From the NCBI GenBank assembly GCA_945862235.1, contig CAMAYU010000013.1, positions 1 to 63,273 of the forward strand: 63,273 nucleotides of DNA. The letters are read 5' to 3'. The notes under the pieces are model-generated. The model did not search any database. It was not told the origin of the DNA and saw only the letters and a program-made list of their open reading frames with translations. The position numbers and the translations under genes were made by a program. Position 1 is the stretch's first letter. Every line of letters starts with the position of its first letter. Positions 34,858 through 43,490 of this stretch are shown here, piece by piece. This stretch comes from Schlesneria paludicola DSM 18645 (GTDB lineage: Bacteria > Planctomycetota > Planctomycetia > Planctomycetales > Planctomycetaceae).

Positions 34858-36063
34858 CTACTTTGAAGACGTTTCCAACACCGCTCGCACATCGGCTTCG
34901 GGGACATCCGCAAACGTGCGGACTTCGCCTAGTTTCACCGGCAAGACGAACCGCAGGCTGCCAGCGACTGTTTTCTTGTCGAGCTGCATCCGGGCGAGGA
35001 TGTCATCGGTGGCGAAGTGAGCGGCTGCGGGAAGCGCGATCGGAAGTTGAAGTGCTTGCAGCAGGTCGCGCTGTCGCGCGGTGAGGTCGCTGCCGATGAG
35101 ACCACGTCGTTCGGCGAGGCGGCTGGCGTAGAGCATCCCGATCGAGACCGCTTCACCGTGCAGCATCTGGCCGTAGCCGCTGAGAGCCTCAAACGCATGG
35201 CCGAACGTGTGGCCGTAGTTCAGCACGGCGCGGAGACCGGTCGCTTCAAACTCATCCCGCTCGACCACGTCCGCTTTCAGACGACAGCTTCGGGCGATGA
35301 TGTGCCTCAATACGTCGGGCCTGCGCTCGTGGATCGCTTCGACGTGGTGTTCGAGGTACGCGAAGAACTCGGCGTCGAGGATCACGCCGTACTTCACTAC
35401 TTCGGCCAGACCCGCGCGGTACTCACGGTCAGGAAGCGTCTCCAACACGGCAGTGTCGATGAAGACGCCGATCGGTTGATAGAAGGCCCCGATCATGTTC
35501 TTCGCACGCGGATGATTGACTCCCGTTTTGCCTCCGACCGAACTATCGACGGCCGACAACAACGTGGTGGGAATCTGGGCGAACGGCAGCCCGCGCGTGT
35601 AGGTCGCCGCGATAAAGCCCGCCGCATCGCCGACGACTCCACCACCGACCGCGACTACCAGCGTGCGGCGATCGGCACTCATCGCGATCAGCCGGTCGTA
35701 GACTTTGGTGACAACATCGAGCGACTTAGAAGGTTCACCCGCCGGCAGCACCTCCATTTCGCAGCGCCAGCCTCGGGCAAGCAGGCTGTCGCGCACCGTG
35801 GCCGCGTGCGACGACACGAGGTTGGAATCGGTGACAATCAACGCTGAACCTGCCGCTGGATGTTTTTTTTCCGCCAGCCAAACGCTGCCAGCGGGCGGCG
35901 GCTGCTTGCAGGTCATTGATGACATGCCATCCCGTTCGATCCACCAGCGCGTGAGGAATTCCGCGCAGTGCGATAGCCGGTGACTGACGATCGGAATTTG
36001 ATACCGACGCGGCCCCAGATCGACATCCACGACGATTTCATCAGCATGTTCAACGAGAGGCAC
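34858..36063 (-). CDS. aroB: 3-dehydroquinate synthase
   Basis: A 401-residue NAD-dependent, metal-dependent enzyme that turns DAHP into 3-dehydroquinate (second step of the shikimate pathway). Signatures are GGGVVGDAAGFIAATYTRG, SSVGGKTGVNHPRAKNMIGAF, EVVKYGVI and the metal-ligand segment NYGHTFGHAFEA with LHGEAVSIGM. Length is slightly above the usual 360 because of an extra N-terminal insertion (about 48-72). ATG start at 36063. Monocistronic here, flanked by repeat palindromes on both sides. Confidence 0.96.
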   Translation of the reverse strand: MPLVEHADEIVVDVDLGPRRYQIPIVSHRLSHCAEFLTRWWIERDGMSSMTCKQPPPAGSVWLAEKKHPAAGSALIVTDSNLVSSHAATVRDSLLARGWRCEMEVLPAGEPSKSLDVVTKVYDRLIAMSADRRTLVVAVGGGVVGDAAGFIAATYTRGLPFAQIPTTLLSAVDSSVGGKTGVNHPRAKNMIGAFYQPIGVFIDTAVLETLPDREYRAGLAEVVKYGVILDAEFFAYLEHHVEAIHERRPDVLRHIIARSCRLKADVVERDEFEATGLRAVLNYGHTFGHAFEALSGYGQMLHGEAVSIGMLYASRLAERRGLIGSDLTARQRDLLQALQLPIALPAAAHFATDDILARMQLDKKTVAGSLRFVLPVKLGEVRTFADVPEADVRAVLETSSK

Positions 36064-36183
36064 GGCGAAACTTTCACAACGAGAGACGGCTGCAAGACCG
36101 TGCGGATTGTGACGCGGGAGACGCGGGTCTCACAAGGGTTCGCTCGGATCGTGCAGGGCCAATGCCTGCTTCCAGTAGGGGTG

Positions 36184-36270
36184 CCACGGTCACGGAGCTA
36201 CGACGTGGCCGTGAGATTGCGAATCAGCCTTCACATCTGCGCACGGCCACGCGAAGCTCCGTGACCGTGG
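36184..36270. repeat. Palindromic repeat family I
   Basis: CCACGGTCACGGAGCT and AGCTCCGTGACCGTGG, with CGTGGCCGTG/CACGGCCACG inside; 87 bp. It fills part of the 388-bp gap between aroB and the TPR-YHS gene (36064-36451). No gene is seen in the remainder. Confidence 0.8.
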
Positions 36271-36451
36271 CCCCCCATCTCCCGATTCAACAAGGCGATG
36301 GCCCTGCGGGTCGTCGCAGCGTCCTTGCCCCTGTTCAATCAACGCTGAAAAAGCCGACGCCCCGACTGCCCGAAGGCAGTCGAGGCGTACAGACTCTGTC
36401 GCAGCTTCGACGATGAATTGGTCAGCGGAACGGATTGTGAAATCAGGCGTT

Positions 36452-38167
36452 CTACTGCACGGCGGCGAACGTTCGCGGTGCGGCGCGGAAGGCCGCGAGG
36501 TTTTCGATGGTGCTGAACAAGTGGAGGCGGTGTCGGAACCAGACGGCATGATCGAGCGAGCCGTTCGCCACGGCCGACCCTTGTCGGACAGCCACGACAT
36601 CCAAGCCGCCCGCCATCGGGGCGTAGAGTTCCGGGTTCGCTTGGAACTTCGCCAGCGCTTCGGTCGAGCTGAAGCGATAGACCTGCGATTGGTACTCGAA
36701 TGAGAATTCATCGCGAGCGGCGGTGAGGCGTTGGTCGTCGCGAATGGTCACCGGGCAGAAGCCCTTCAGTCCATCGGCCAGTTCGACGAAGCCGGTTTCG
36801 GGAGTTCCGGAATGAGCTGCGGCGAGAGTCGCCTGCTCATCTTTGACCCATTCCAAGCCGGTCAATTCCTCGGCATCGGCCGACTTCGTTTCGAGACGAT
36901 TGTCGTCGTCTGTAAAGGCGCTGGCCAACTCATCGGATGGGTCGCTGCTTCCACTCAAGGGTTTTGGCGGAGCAGAGGGCGACGGCAACTCAAGGTCCGC
37001 ATCCCAAGCGTTGATGGCGACTTGCTGTGGAGTAGCGACCTCCGTTGAAGGGGTGACTTCCAAGCTGGCGGTTCGAGCGGCAGTGGTCGTGTGCGTTCCC
37101 GCGACGGGCGAGACGAACGCCCCATCAGGGACGATCAGCGGCTGCTCAAACTCCGACAGCGGATGTTGTCTGGGTTGTTCGCGTTCGGCCACGGCACGAG
37201 TGCGAACCTCAGGCTCACCGTCCTCGAAAAATGGCAGTTCTTCGTCGTCGGGGAGACGGTCACGCGGTCGGGCTGCGGCGTTTTTTGCGGCGCGGGTGGT
37301 GGCGACTGCATCATGAATGGAGCCATCGAGACCTGGCGATGGCAGAAACTCAGAGGCATGAACCAGCGGTGATTCGGTGGCCGACGACAACTGCGGGGAG
37401 GTGGAGATGTCGGCGGGAAACTTCGCGGCGACAGTCGTGACGGGAGCCGTCGTGGTGGCGGAGTTTGCGAGCGCCGGTTGCTCGGGAACGGAGGCACCGT
37501 TTGAAATCTGGGTTTCCAACTGAGCGAGTTGGGTGGCGAGCGACTTGTTGTTCGGTTCAAGCGACACGGCTCGGCGGTAACACTCCAACGCTTGCGGCTG
37601 TTCACCGCGTTGAATGTGGACGTAGGCCAAGTTCGACAGGGCGTTACTTTCGCTGTTGATCTTGCGGAACGTCGCCAAGCTTTCGTCAAAGCGGCCCTGA
37701 TGGCCGAGTGCGAGTGCGAGATTATTGACGGCGCGGGTGTTCTCGGGACGCAGTTTCACGGCGGCCGTGAGCAGTCCTTCGGCCCGTGGGTAGTCCTGCT
37801 GCATGATGGCCGAGTAGCCCATGTCGGTCAGCAATGACGCATTGTTGGGGTCGAGTTTCCGGGCGTGTTCAAAGTATTTCGATGCGGTCGCGTGATCGTT
37901 CAGTTGAGTGCTGACGACTCCCATTCGGTGGGCATAGAGAGAAACTTCGGGTGCCCGACGCTGCAAGGGCGCATAGAGATCGCGTGCTTTGACGTAGTCC
38001 TTTTGTTGTTCCGCTTTCAAAGCGAGACGGTATTCGTCTGCCACGGAATGCTGCCGGGCGACCAACGGAATCGCGGACAGTTTGCTGGGTAGGCTCGCAC
38101 AGCCGATGGTTCCCAGTGGAGCACAGGCTAACAGCACGCCGATCCCGGCTCTTCTTACGAATCGCAT
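36452..38167 (-). CDS. TPR lipoprotein with C-terminal YHS domains
   Basis: A 571-residue lipoprotein. Start at ATG 38167 (MRFVRRAGIGVLLAC) gives a lipobox GTIGC with Cys23; the longer frame adds 85 residues without a signal. Tetratricopeptide-like repeats run from about 40 to 230 (EYRLALKAEQQKDYVKARDLY, SKYFEHARKLDPNNA, AEGLLTAAVKLRPENT, ALECYRRAVSLEPNN). A low-complexity linker follows (about 235-460). The last ~100 residues match the YHS pattern twice (VYRFSSTEALAKFQANPELYAPMAGGLDVV, then LHLFSTIENLAAFRAAPRTFA). YHS domains are thought to bind metal. The combination suggests an envelope protein with a scaffold role; the exact function is unknown. Confidence 0.8.
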   Translation of the reverse strand: MRFVRRAGIGVLLACAPLGTIGCASLPSKLSAIPLVARQHSVADEYRLALKAEQQKDYVKARDLYAPLQRRAPEVSLYAHRMGVVSTQLNDHATASKYFEHARKLDPNNASLLTDMGYSAIMQQDYPRAEGLLTAAVKLRPENTRAVNNLALALGHQGRFDESLATFRKINSESNALSNLAYVHIQRGEQPQALECYRRAVSLEPNNKSLATQLAQLETQISNGASVPEQPALANSATTTAPVTTVAAKFPADISTSPQLSSATESPLVHASEFLPSPGLDGSIHDAVATTRAAKNAAARPRDRLPDDEELPFFEDGEPEVRTRAVAEREQPRQHPLSEFEQPLIVPDGAFVSPVAGTHTTTAARTASLEVTPSTEVATPQQVAINAWDADLELPSPSAPPKPLSGSSDPSDELASAFTDDDNRLETKSADAEELTGLEWVKDEQATLAAAHSGTPETGFVELADGLKGFCPVTIRDDQRLTAARDEFSFEYQSQVYRFSSTEALAKFQANPELYAPMAGGLDVVAVRQGSAVANGSLDHAVWFRHRLHLFSTIENLAAFRAAPRTFAAVQ

Positions 38168-38541
38168 GAGTCTCTTCCCCCCTCGAACACGGCTGGATCG
38201 GCCGAACCGCGCTGGTTCTTGCCGATTCACGCCAGTCAGCCGACAGCGATCCGAAATTGTTCGACGGCTGACCCTACGTTTTTCAGCAAGCAGTGAACCG
38301 CTGTCGATGCGCTTCTGATCGCATCTGTTGTATCGGTTGTGCCGACTTTGGGGTTCAGATAAAAGTCGCGCAAAGTGGCGGTTGGTGGGAGAACGGCCGG
38401 AAATTCGGTGGTTCGACGACACCCACCCGCAGCGTGAGCAGGGGCGACAGCGAAGTTGCTCAACGGCCTACGACCTGACCGACTCCTTCGCTACGTCAAG
38501 CCGCATCTTCGCAACGGATCGTTCCTACGGAAGGAATCGTC
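38168..38541. other. Intergenic region upstream of two divergent genes
   Basis: 374 bases holding promoters of two divergent genes, none clearly identified. A fragment of repeat family D (CCCTACGTTTTTCAGCAAG, 38268-38286) is present, and CAGCGTGAGCAGGGGCGACA-like sequence follows. No small gene is supported. Confidence 0.4.
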
Positions 38542-40971
38542 ATGGCCAACCGCTCGACGGGTCTCATGTCGAAGCAAAACGGCTCGGCGATGGAGGACCG
38601 TTCACGGCACCGCGCGTTTGAAACTTTCGATGCTCGCTCAGTTCGAGCAGGACGAATTCGGCTGGCTCTCGTTGGCTTGAGCCTGTCGGCGGTCGCTCTG
38701 AATTGGCTCGTGCCCGGTTTTCAGGCCGTTTCACCGGGATTGACCTGCTGCGCCGCGCTGCTCTGGCTGACGAACGGCATTGTGGACGAGCGTGATCTCG
38801 GTGCGCCACGTATCCACACAGGTTGCTCCCACACAGATGCGTTCAACGCATGGAAGCTGGGTGCCGGTGTGCCGCTCCTGTTCGCGGTGTGGTCGTGCGT
38901 GGATCACACGTTTTGGATCGGTTGGTTTCTGTTGGGTGTGGCTGCGGTCGGTCGAGGTCTCGATGGGTGTCGGGGCTCACAGCGGCGAGCGAGCCTGGCG
39001 CGAGACCGGTCATTCGTGAGGTGGTTGAGTCTGCTCGTGCTGGCAGTGGCCGCGACGTTGCTCGGGCCAAATGGGATGCCGTGGATCGAACAGGCACGAT
39101 CCGAATTTGTTCTCACCGGTCGCTGGCTGGGTGAGGTGTTTGATCAAGCTACGAGCGTGGAATCAGCGGCGCTGGCGCTGGTGATGGATCACGCTTGGCA
39201 AGCCGTCTGGTGGCAATCGGCGCGGCGGGCGGGTGGCGCGGCGGGAGGAATCTGGTGGCTGACGTGGCAAGCGGTCAAGCAAAGTGGTCGTTGTTTCGCG
39301 TCGGCTGAACACGGGGTGCTACTGCTGTTCACCGTTCTCTTCTGGTGGCAGCCCGAACTGGGGGAGTGGTTCGTGTTGGTGTGGGCCATCGTGCTGGCTC
39401 CCCATCTTGCGGATTTGGTCGCGCGAGGGAATCTGGCGCACGAGACCGTGCTTGGTGAATCGGGCGGTTCAGTAATAACAGGTGACATGAGCGAAGAGAG
39501 ACCGTCGGACTTCGCCCTCGCGGATGCTGCGGGTGGGTGGGTGAGGACGCTGCGGTTTTCTGTCACTTGCTTGAGTCACGTCGTGCGGCGGTTGGCTCGT
39601 GATGAAGAGGCGCTGATGATGGATGTCGGTCGTTCACGGACGGCTTCCATGGTCTTGACGCCGGTCTTCGCGATCTTGATCGTCGGGACGGCGACTTGGT
39701 TCGTCCGACATGCCGGGGCGGGATCCGTCTGCGATGTGGAGTGCGTGCCGCGCGTCAGGCCGGTCGGTGTGTCGCCACTGTTCGACGAGAAGTCGGTCGT
39801 CAGCGATGCACAGCTGAGCCGCGTCTTTTCGAGTCCGTCATTGGCGGCCGCGTTTCGGTCGAGCGACTCTTCGAGTGGGACGTTGGTCGAACTCTCTCAT
39901 TGGACTTGCAGTGAAAACGGTACCGGTGAGCCGGGTGGCGTTAGCCCCCGGACTCTTCACGACAGGATTCCGGGAGCTGACGCCGCCCGGCTTAACCGAT
40001 TGGATTCTTTTGCGGGACAGCGTGGTCGTGTCGAGCGTCCGCGCGGACGTGACCTCGCACGCGGTCTGGCCACTGCAGGGTGGCTTGGACTGACTGCGGA
40101 CACGGTTCTGCAAACGGCGGACGGCAGACGTTCGATCAGTACGCTGCTGCAACAACTGCGGCACGAGTTCCGACTGAGGACTCCGTCCGCAGAGCAACAT
40201 CCCGCTGCAGAATTGATGTTGGCGTTCGCGTTTTATACGCCAGACACGCGTCGCTGGCTGGATGCGGAGGGGCTGTCGGTCACGTTCGACATGCTCGTCG
40301 CGCGGGTTCTCAAACAAGAGTCCTCGTGCGATGCGATCGACGAGCGTCAGGCAACTCTCGACCGTGATGCGCTCGCCGAGTTGGATCGACTCTGGAGTCT
40401 TGCCGTGATGTTGCGGATCGACGATCAACAGTCGTTGTTCAGCGAACGAACACGGTCACTCGTTGTGGACCGACTGCGGCTCGCGACTCGGCAGTTGTGT
40501 GAGACTCAGCACCGCGACGGAAGCTGGAGCGAAGACGGGCAGGGCAAGGCCGCGTCGCAAACAGCCGTGCAATCCGAAGCGGAAGCGAGACTGCTCATCA
40601 CGGCCCGCACGCTCGCTTGGTGGGGACTCTGTCCGCGTGAAGTTCTGCCACCATTAGACGTACGTGTCCAAGCGGCTCGCTGGTTGTCCGATCAGTTTGA
40701 AGCGGGCGATGCAGCGAGCAATGAGCGGGACATCGATCCTCGATTCGAGGTGATTCGCCACCGCAGTGTCGCCGTACCGACCGCAGTCGCACCTGCCCAT
40801 CGTGCCGCGCTCTTCGATGCTGCGCAAGCACTCGCTTTGTGGCGCGGTCGTACGACTGCGATCGCCTTTCGAGAAGAACAACTTCATCGGTACAGCAGCC
40901 GATCGAGTGGAAGCCCCGCCGATCGAGTGGCCGTTGAACCTGACAGACTCAATCAGCCCGACTTGGAATGA
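38542..40971 (+). CDS. Large membrane protein with toroid-like C-terminal part
   Basis: An 809-residue protein. The N-terminal third holds several TM helices (about 41-62, 67-80, 105-137, 157-175, 255-295 and 370-390). The C-terminal ~300 residues are soluble and helical; at 656-662 lies QHRDGSW, the QxxDGSW motif of terpenoid-cyclase/prenyltransferase-like alpha/alpha toroids, also seen in the toroid protein of the following operon (44533). Residues 463-484 are translated from repeat F (39928-39993). ATG at 38542, with GGAAGGAATCGTC upstream. It lies 240 bp before exbB in the same orientation. No family assigned; a role in the same envelope system is inferred. Confidence 0.65.
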   Translation: MANRSTGLMSKQNGSAMEDRSRHRAFETFDARSVRAGRIRLALVGLSLSAVALNWLVPGFQAVSPGLTCCAALLWLTNGIVDERDLGAPRIHTGCSHTDAFNAWKLGAGVPLLFAVWSCVDHTFWIGWFLLGVAAVGRGLDGCRGSQRRASLARDRSFVRWLSLLVLAVAATLLGPNGMPWIEQARSEFVLTGRWLGEVFDQATSVESAALALVMDHAWQAVWWQSARRAGGAAGGIWWLTWQAVKQSGRCFASAEHGVLLLFTVLFWWQPELGEWFVLVWAIVLAPHLADLVARGNLAHETVLGESGGSVITGDMSEERPSDFALADAAGGWVRTLRFSVTCLSHVVRRLARDEEALMMDVGRSRTASMVLTPVFAILIVGTATWFVRHAGAGSVCDVECVPRVRPVGVSPLFDEKSVVSDAQLSRVFSSPSLAAAFRSSDSSSGTLVELSHWTCSENGTGEPGGVSPRTLHDRIPGADAARLNRLDSFAGQRGRVERPRGRDLARGLATAGWLGLTADTVLQTADGRRSISTLLQQLRHEFRLRTPSAEQHPAAELMLAFAFYTPDTRRWLDAEGLSVTFDMLVARVLKQESSCDAIDERQATLDRDALAELDRLWSLAVMLRIDDQQSLFSERTRSLVVDRLRLATRQLCETQHRDGSWSEDGQGKAASQTAVQSEAEARLLITARTLAWWGLCPREVLPPLDVRVQAARWLSDQFEAGDAASNERDIDPRFEVIRHRSVAVPTAVAPAHRAALFDAAQALALWRGRTTAIAFREEQLHRYSSRSSGSPADRVAVEPDRLNQPDLE
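39928..39993. repeat. Repeat family F copy inside a coding gene
   Basis: GAGCCGGGTGGCGTTAGCCC then CCGGACTCTTCACGACAGG and AGCTGACGCCGCCCGGCTTA; about 66 bp, in frame in the 809-residue membrane protein. It is near 52447-52527 in both arms and the CTCTTCA centre. Confidence 0.8.
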
Positions 40972-41211
40972 AGCAATGGCCTGGGGTCTGCGATCCGGCC
41001 GAGTTGACTTCCCCAAAAGTTGTGGCAATCATCTCGCCCCTCTCGTTCCGCGAATTTTGCGTGAATTACCGACGAACCTTTCGTGTTCGCTCGGGGTGAT
41101 TGGCGGACTTCATCTCTTGGGTGAGGTCTACTTCAATGCCCGTTCTCCGCAGAGGTCGTTTTCACTCTGAGGCCATTCCAGCTCCGAGATCATCCCAACA
41201 AGGTTCACTTG

Positions 41212-42078
41212 ATGACTGGCTCGTTTAATTTCTTGAAATGTCTTGGCTGTGTGATGTTGTTCGTGTTGGTGACGAGCATGGTGGACGCCCCGTGGCTAAC
41301 TCCCGCATCGGCTCAAGCCCAAGATGAGGCCGAAGCCAAGCCCGCCAAAAAAGGGGCTGAAGAACATTCCGAAGTTGAAAAAGACAGCTTCATCTGGTGG
41401 GTGATCGAGACCTCAGGCCCCATCGGTGTGCTGATCTTTGGGTTGTCCGTCTACTTTGTGGCGATGACCAGTCGGCTGTTTCTGGAGCTGCGGCCGGATG
41501 TAGCGATGCCACCCGACTTGATGAAGGACATCCAGCAGAAGATGGAGAAGCGGGACTACAAGGGAATCTACGCGAGCATTAAAGAGCGGGACTGCCTGTT
41601 CACCAAGGTCACGGCGGCGGGGATGGGCGAGTTGTCCGGTGGGCTGGATGAGGCTCGCGATGCGATGGACCGTGTGGCCGAAGTGCAGGTCGTCGAGATG
41701 GAAAAGAAGATCAGCATGTTGGCGGTCCTCGGGACGCTCGGCCCGATGATCGGACTGCTGGGAACGCTGACCGGGATGATTAAAAGCTTCAGCGTCATCG
41801 CCCGTTCGGACACGCAGTTGAAAGCCAGCGAAGTGGCCGGTGGTATTTCGGAAGCGTTGCTGCTGACGTTTGAAGGGGTCGCCCTGTCGCTGCCTGCGAT
41901 CTATTTCTTCGCGGTGTTCAAGAACCGCGTGATGTCGATCACGGCGAACACGACTCTCCAAGCCGACGACTTCATCAAGAAGCTGGCTCAAGCCGCCAAG
42001 TCCGCCACGAAAGCTCCCGCTGCTGCCGCCGCCGCCGCCGCGACGACTTCTGCGGTGAAAGAACCGCCCAAGGCGTAG
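41212..42078 (+). CDS. exbB: ExbB/TolQ/MotA-type proton channel protein
   Basis: A 288-residue proton-channel subunit. ATG at 41212 with AAGG upstream; an N-terminal signal-like segment (about 8-40) with cleavage near AQAQDEAE is followed by a Lys/Glu-rich stretch, as in planctomycete ExbB proteins. Three core TM helices: about 60-85 (SGPIGVLIFGLSVYFVAM), about 165-190 (LAVLGTLGPMIGLLGTLTGMI) and about 210-235 (LLLTFEGVALSLPAIYFFAVF). The GTLTGM stretch holds the Thr conserved in the channel. The C-terminus is Ala-rich. With the two ExbD proteins downstream it should form an inner-membrane energiser driven by the proton gradient. Confidence 0.92.
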   Translation: MTGSFNFLKCLGCVMLFVLVTSMVDAPWLTPASAQAQDEAEAKPAKKGAEEHSEVEKDSFIWWVIETSGPIGVLIFGLSVYFVAMTSRLFLELRPDVAMPPDLMKDIQQKMEKRDYKGIYASIKERDCLFTKVTAAGMGELSGGLDEARDAMDRVAEVQVVEMEKKISMLAVLGTLGPMIGLLGTLTGMIKSFSVIARSDTQLKASEVAGGISEALLLTFEGVALSLPAIYFFAVFKNRVMSITANTTLQADDFIKKLAQAAKSATKAPAAAAAAAATTSAVKEPPKA

Positions 42079-42103
42079 GAGTAGCAAACGAATGCTTAAG
42101 GCG

Positions 42104-42176
42104 TTGGTGAGCCGGATGCCGTAAGGCCCCGGATTTCGCTGTGGAGTCCAATGCCTTACTGCACCCGGCTCACCAA
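42104..42176. repeat. Palindrome between exbB and the first exbD
   Basis: TTGGTGAGCCGGATGCCGTA and TGCACCCGGCTCACCAA with AGGC/GCCT inside. It fills the 152-bp spacer. One copy in the window. Confidence 0.75.
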
Positions 42177-42230
42177 ATCCAATAGCCAGAGTTTGCGTGA
42201 CAACGTGACCTGTTCCCGTCGAGGTAGTCC

Positions 42231-42686
42231 ATGTCCGGCTCGATGAATTCCGCCGCTAGTGCCGAGCCGAACCTGACGCCCATGCTCGACATGGTGTTTC
42301 AGTTGATCACCTTCTTCATGCTGGTCAGCAACTTCCAGTCAGCGTCTTTGGACCTGAGCTTGAAGCTGCCCGTCGTCGGCTCCGCCCGGCCGGTCGATAC
42401 CGAAGGGACCGAAGATCTGCTGATCCTGAACATCGACAGTGAAGGTCGGCTCCAACTTTACGGCTATGCGCAGGATCTCGACCCCTACATTGCATCCGAA
42501 GCCAAAGCCAGCCGAACCAAGGCCAAGCAAGACAACCCCAAGTTCAAACCGGACGACGATCTGCCCGCCACAGTGGTCTTGCGAGTCGATAAGCAAGCGT
42601 CGTTCAAACTGGTCAACAAAGTCATCACGACCTGTCAGGCCAAGGGCTTTCGCAAGTTCGCTCTCAAGGCGATGAACAAGGAATGA
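42231..42686 (+). CDS. exbD: ExbD/TolR-type protein 1
   Basis: A 151-residue ExbD. One TM near 18-40 (LTPMLDMVFQLITFFMLV) with the essential Asp20, and a periplasmic C-terminal domain (about 60-150). ATG with GAGG 7-10 bases upstream. Second subunit gene of the ExbB-ExbD-ExbD set. Confidence 0.92.
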   Translation: MSGSMNSAASAEPNLTPMLDMVFQLITFFMLVSNFQSASLDLSLKLPVVGSARPVDTEGTEDLLILNIDSEGRLQLYGYAQDLDPYIASEAKASRTKAKQDNPKFKPDDDLPATVVLRVDKQASFKLVNKVITTCQAKGFRKFALKAMNKE

Positions 42687-42711
42687 GTTTTTTGGGTGTA
42701 GCACTGTTGAG

Positions 42712-42785
42712 AAACGTCGGGTAAGCGTCTCGCTTGCCCGTCTAGCGGTTGAAAAGCGGGCAAACGAGACGCTTACCCTACGTTT
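42712..42785. repeat. Dispersed repeat family C, copy 1
   Basis: AAACGTCGGGTAAGCGTCTC and GAGACGCTTACCCTACGTTT are inverted outer arms with CGCTTGCCCG/CGGGCAAACG inside. Second copy at 53829-53902. It lies between the two exbD genes and may separate or tune their expression. Confidence 0.88.
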
Positions 42786-42882
42786 TAGATCGGGCTGTTG
42801 GGCGTGTTCTTTCGAGACCCTCGCTCACGTTGCGGGCTACTTTTCCGCCAAGTTGAATCCCTGAGAATTGAGTTCGGGCACC

Positions 42883-43395
42883 ATGCGACGAAGAAGGAAG
42901 AAAAAGGGAGGCCACGAGTCGGTCGAACTCAATCTGGCCGCCATGCTCGACATGGCGTTCCAGTTGTTGACGTTCTTCATCCTCACCTTCAAGCCCGCTC
43001 CGATCGAAGGGCAGATCAATCTGAAGTTGCCGCCACCGCAACCGGTCACCAACGTGAACTCGGGTCAGCAGGCGGGAAGTGATCAACAGAACAACAGCGC
43101 TGTCAAAGGTCTCAACTCTCTGGTCATTTCGATCTTCTCGAATCCCGGTGGCAAGATCGCGACGATGGCCATCGGTGAAGGGACCGTGCTGGGCCTGACC
43201 GCATTGGAGAACCGCCTGAAAGCGGTCCTTGGTCCCGATTCGGGGGCGTCATTCGATCAGGTCATCATTCAAGTCGGTTCGAGACTCAAGTACGACGAAC
43301 TCATGAAGGTTGTCGATGTCTGCACGAGACAGACGCTGGCGAATGGTGAGAAGCTGTCGAAACTCAGCTTTGTTGAGCTTCCGGAAGACGGGTAG
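42883..43395 (+). CDS. exbD: ExbD/TolR-type protein 2
   Basis: A 170-residue ExbD with an unusual very basic start (MRRRRKKKGG), then one TM (about 18-40, NLAAMLDMAFQLLTFFIL) with Asp23, and a periplasmic domain. ATG at 42883 chosen; the frame allows a TTG at 42868. Its periplasmic part differs clearly from protein 1, so the two are not recent duplicates. Two ExbD paralogues beside one ExbB suggest a heteromeric stator. Confidence 0.9.
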   Translation: MRRRRKKKGGHESVELNLAAMLDMAFQLLTFFILTFKPAPIEGQINLKLPPPQPVTNVNSGQQAGSDQQNNSAVKGLNSLVISIFSNPGGKIATMAIGEGTVLGLTALENRLKAVLGPDSGASFDQVIIQVGSRLKYDELMKVVDVCTRQTLANGEKLSKLSFVELPEDG

Positions 43396-43490
43396 TAATG
43401 CCAGCCCGGACACCGCACCTCACGCTGCTGGTCCGTGAAACCTCCTGTCGAGATTGGTCCTGTCGAACTTTTTGTGATCGTCAGTTTTCA

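Noticed and set aside
42104..42176. The exbB-exbD hairpin as an intrinsic terminator
   Set aside because: There is no T-run after the stem and the following genes clearly belong to the same set.
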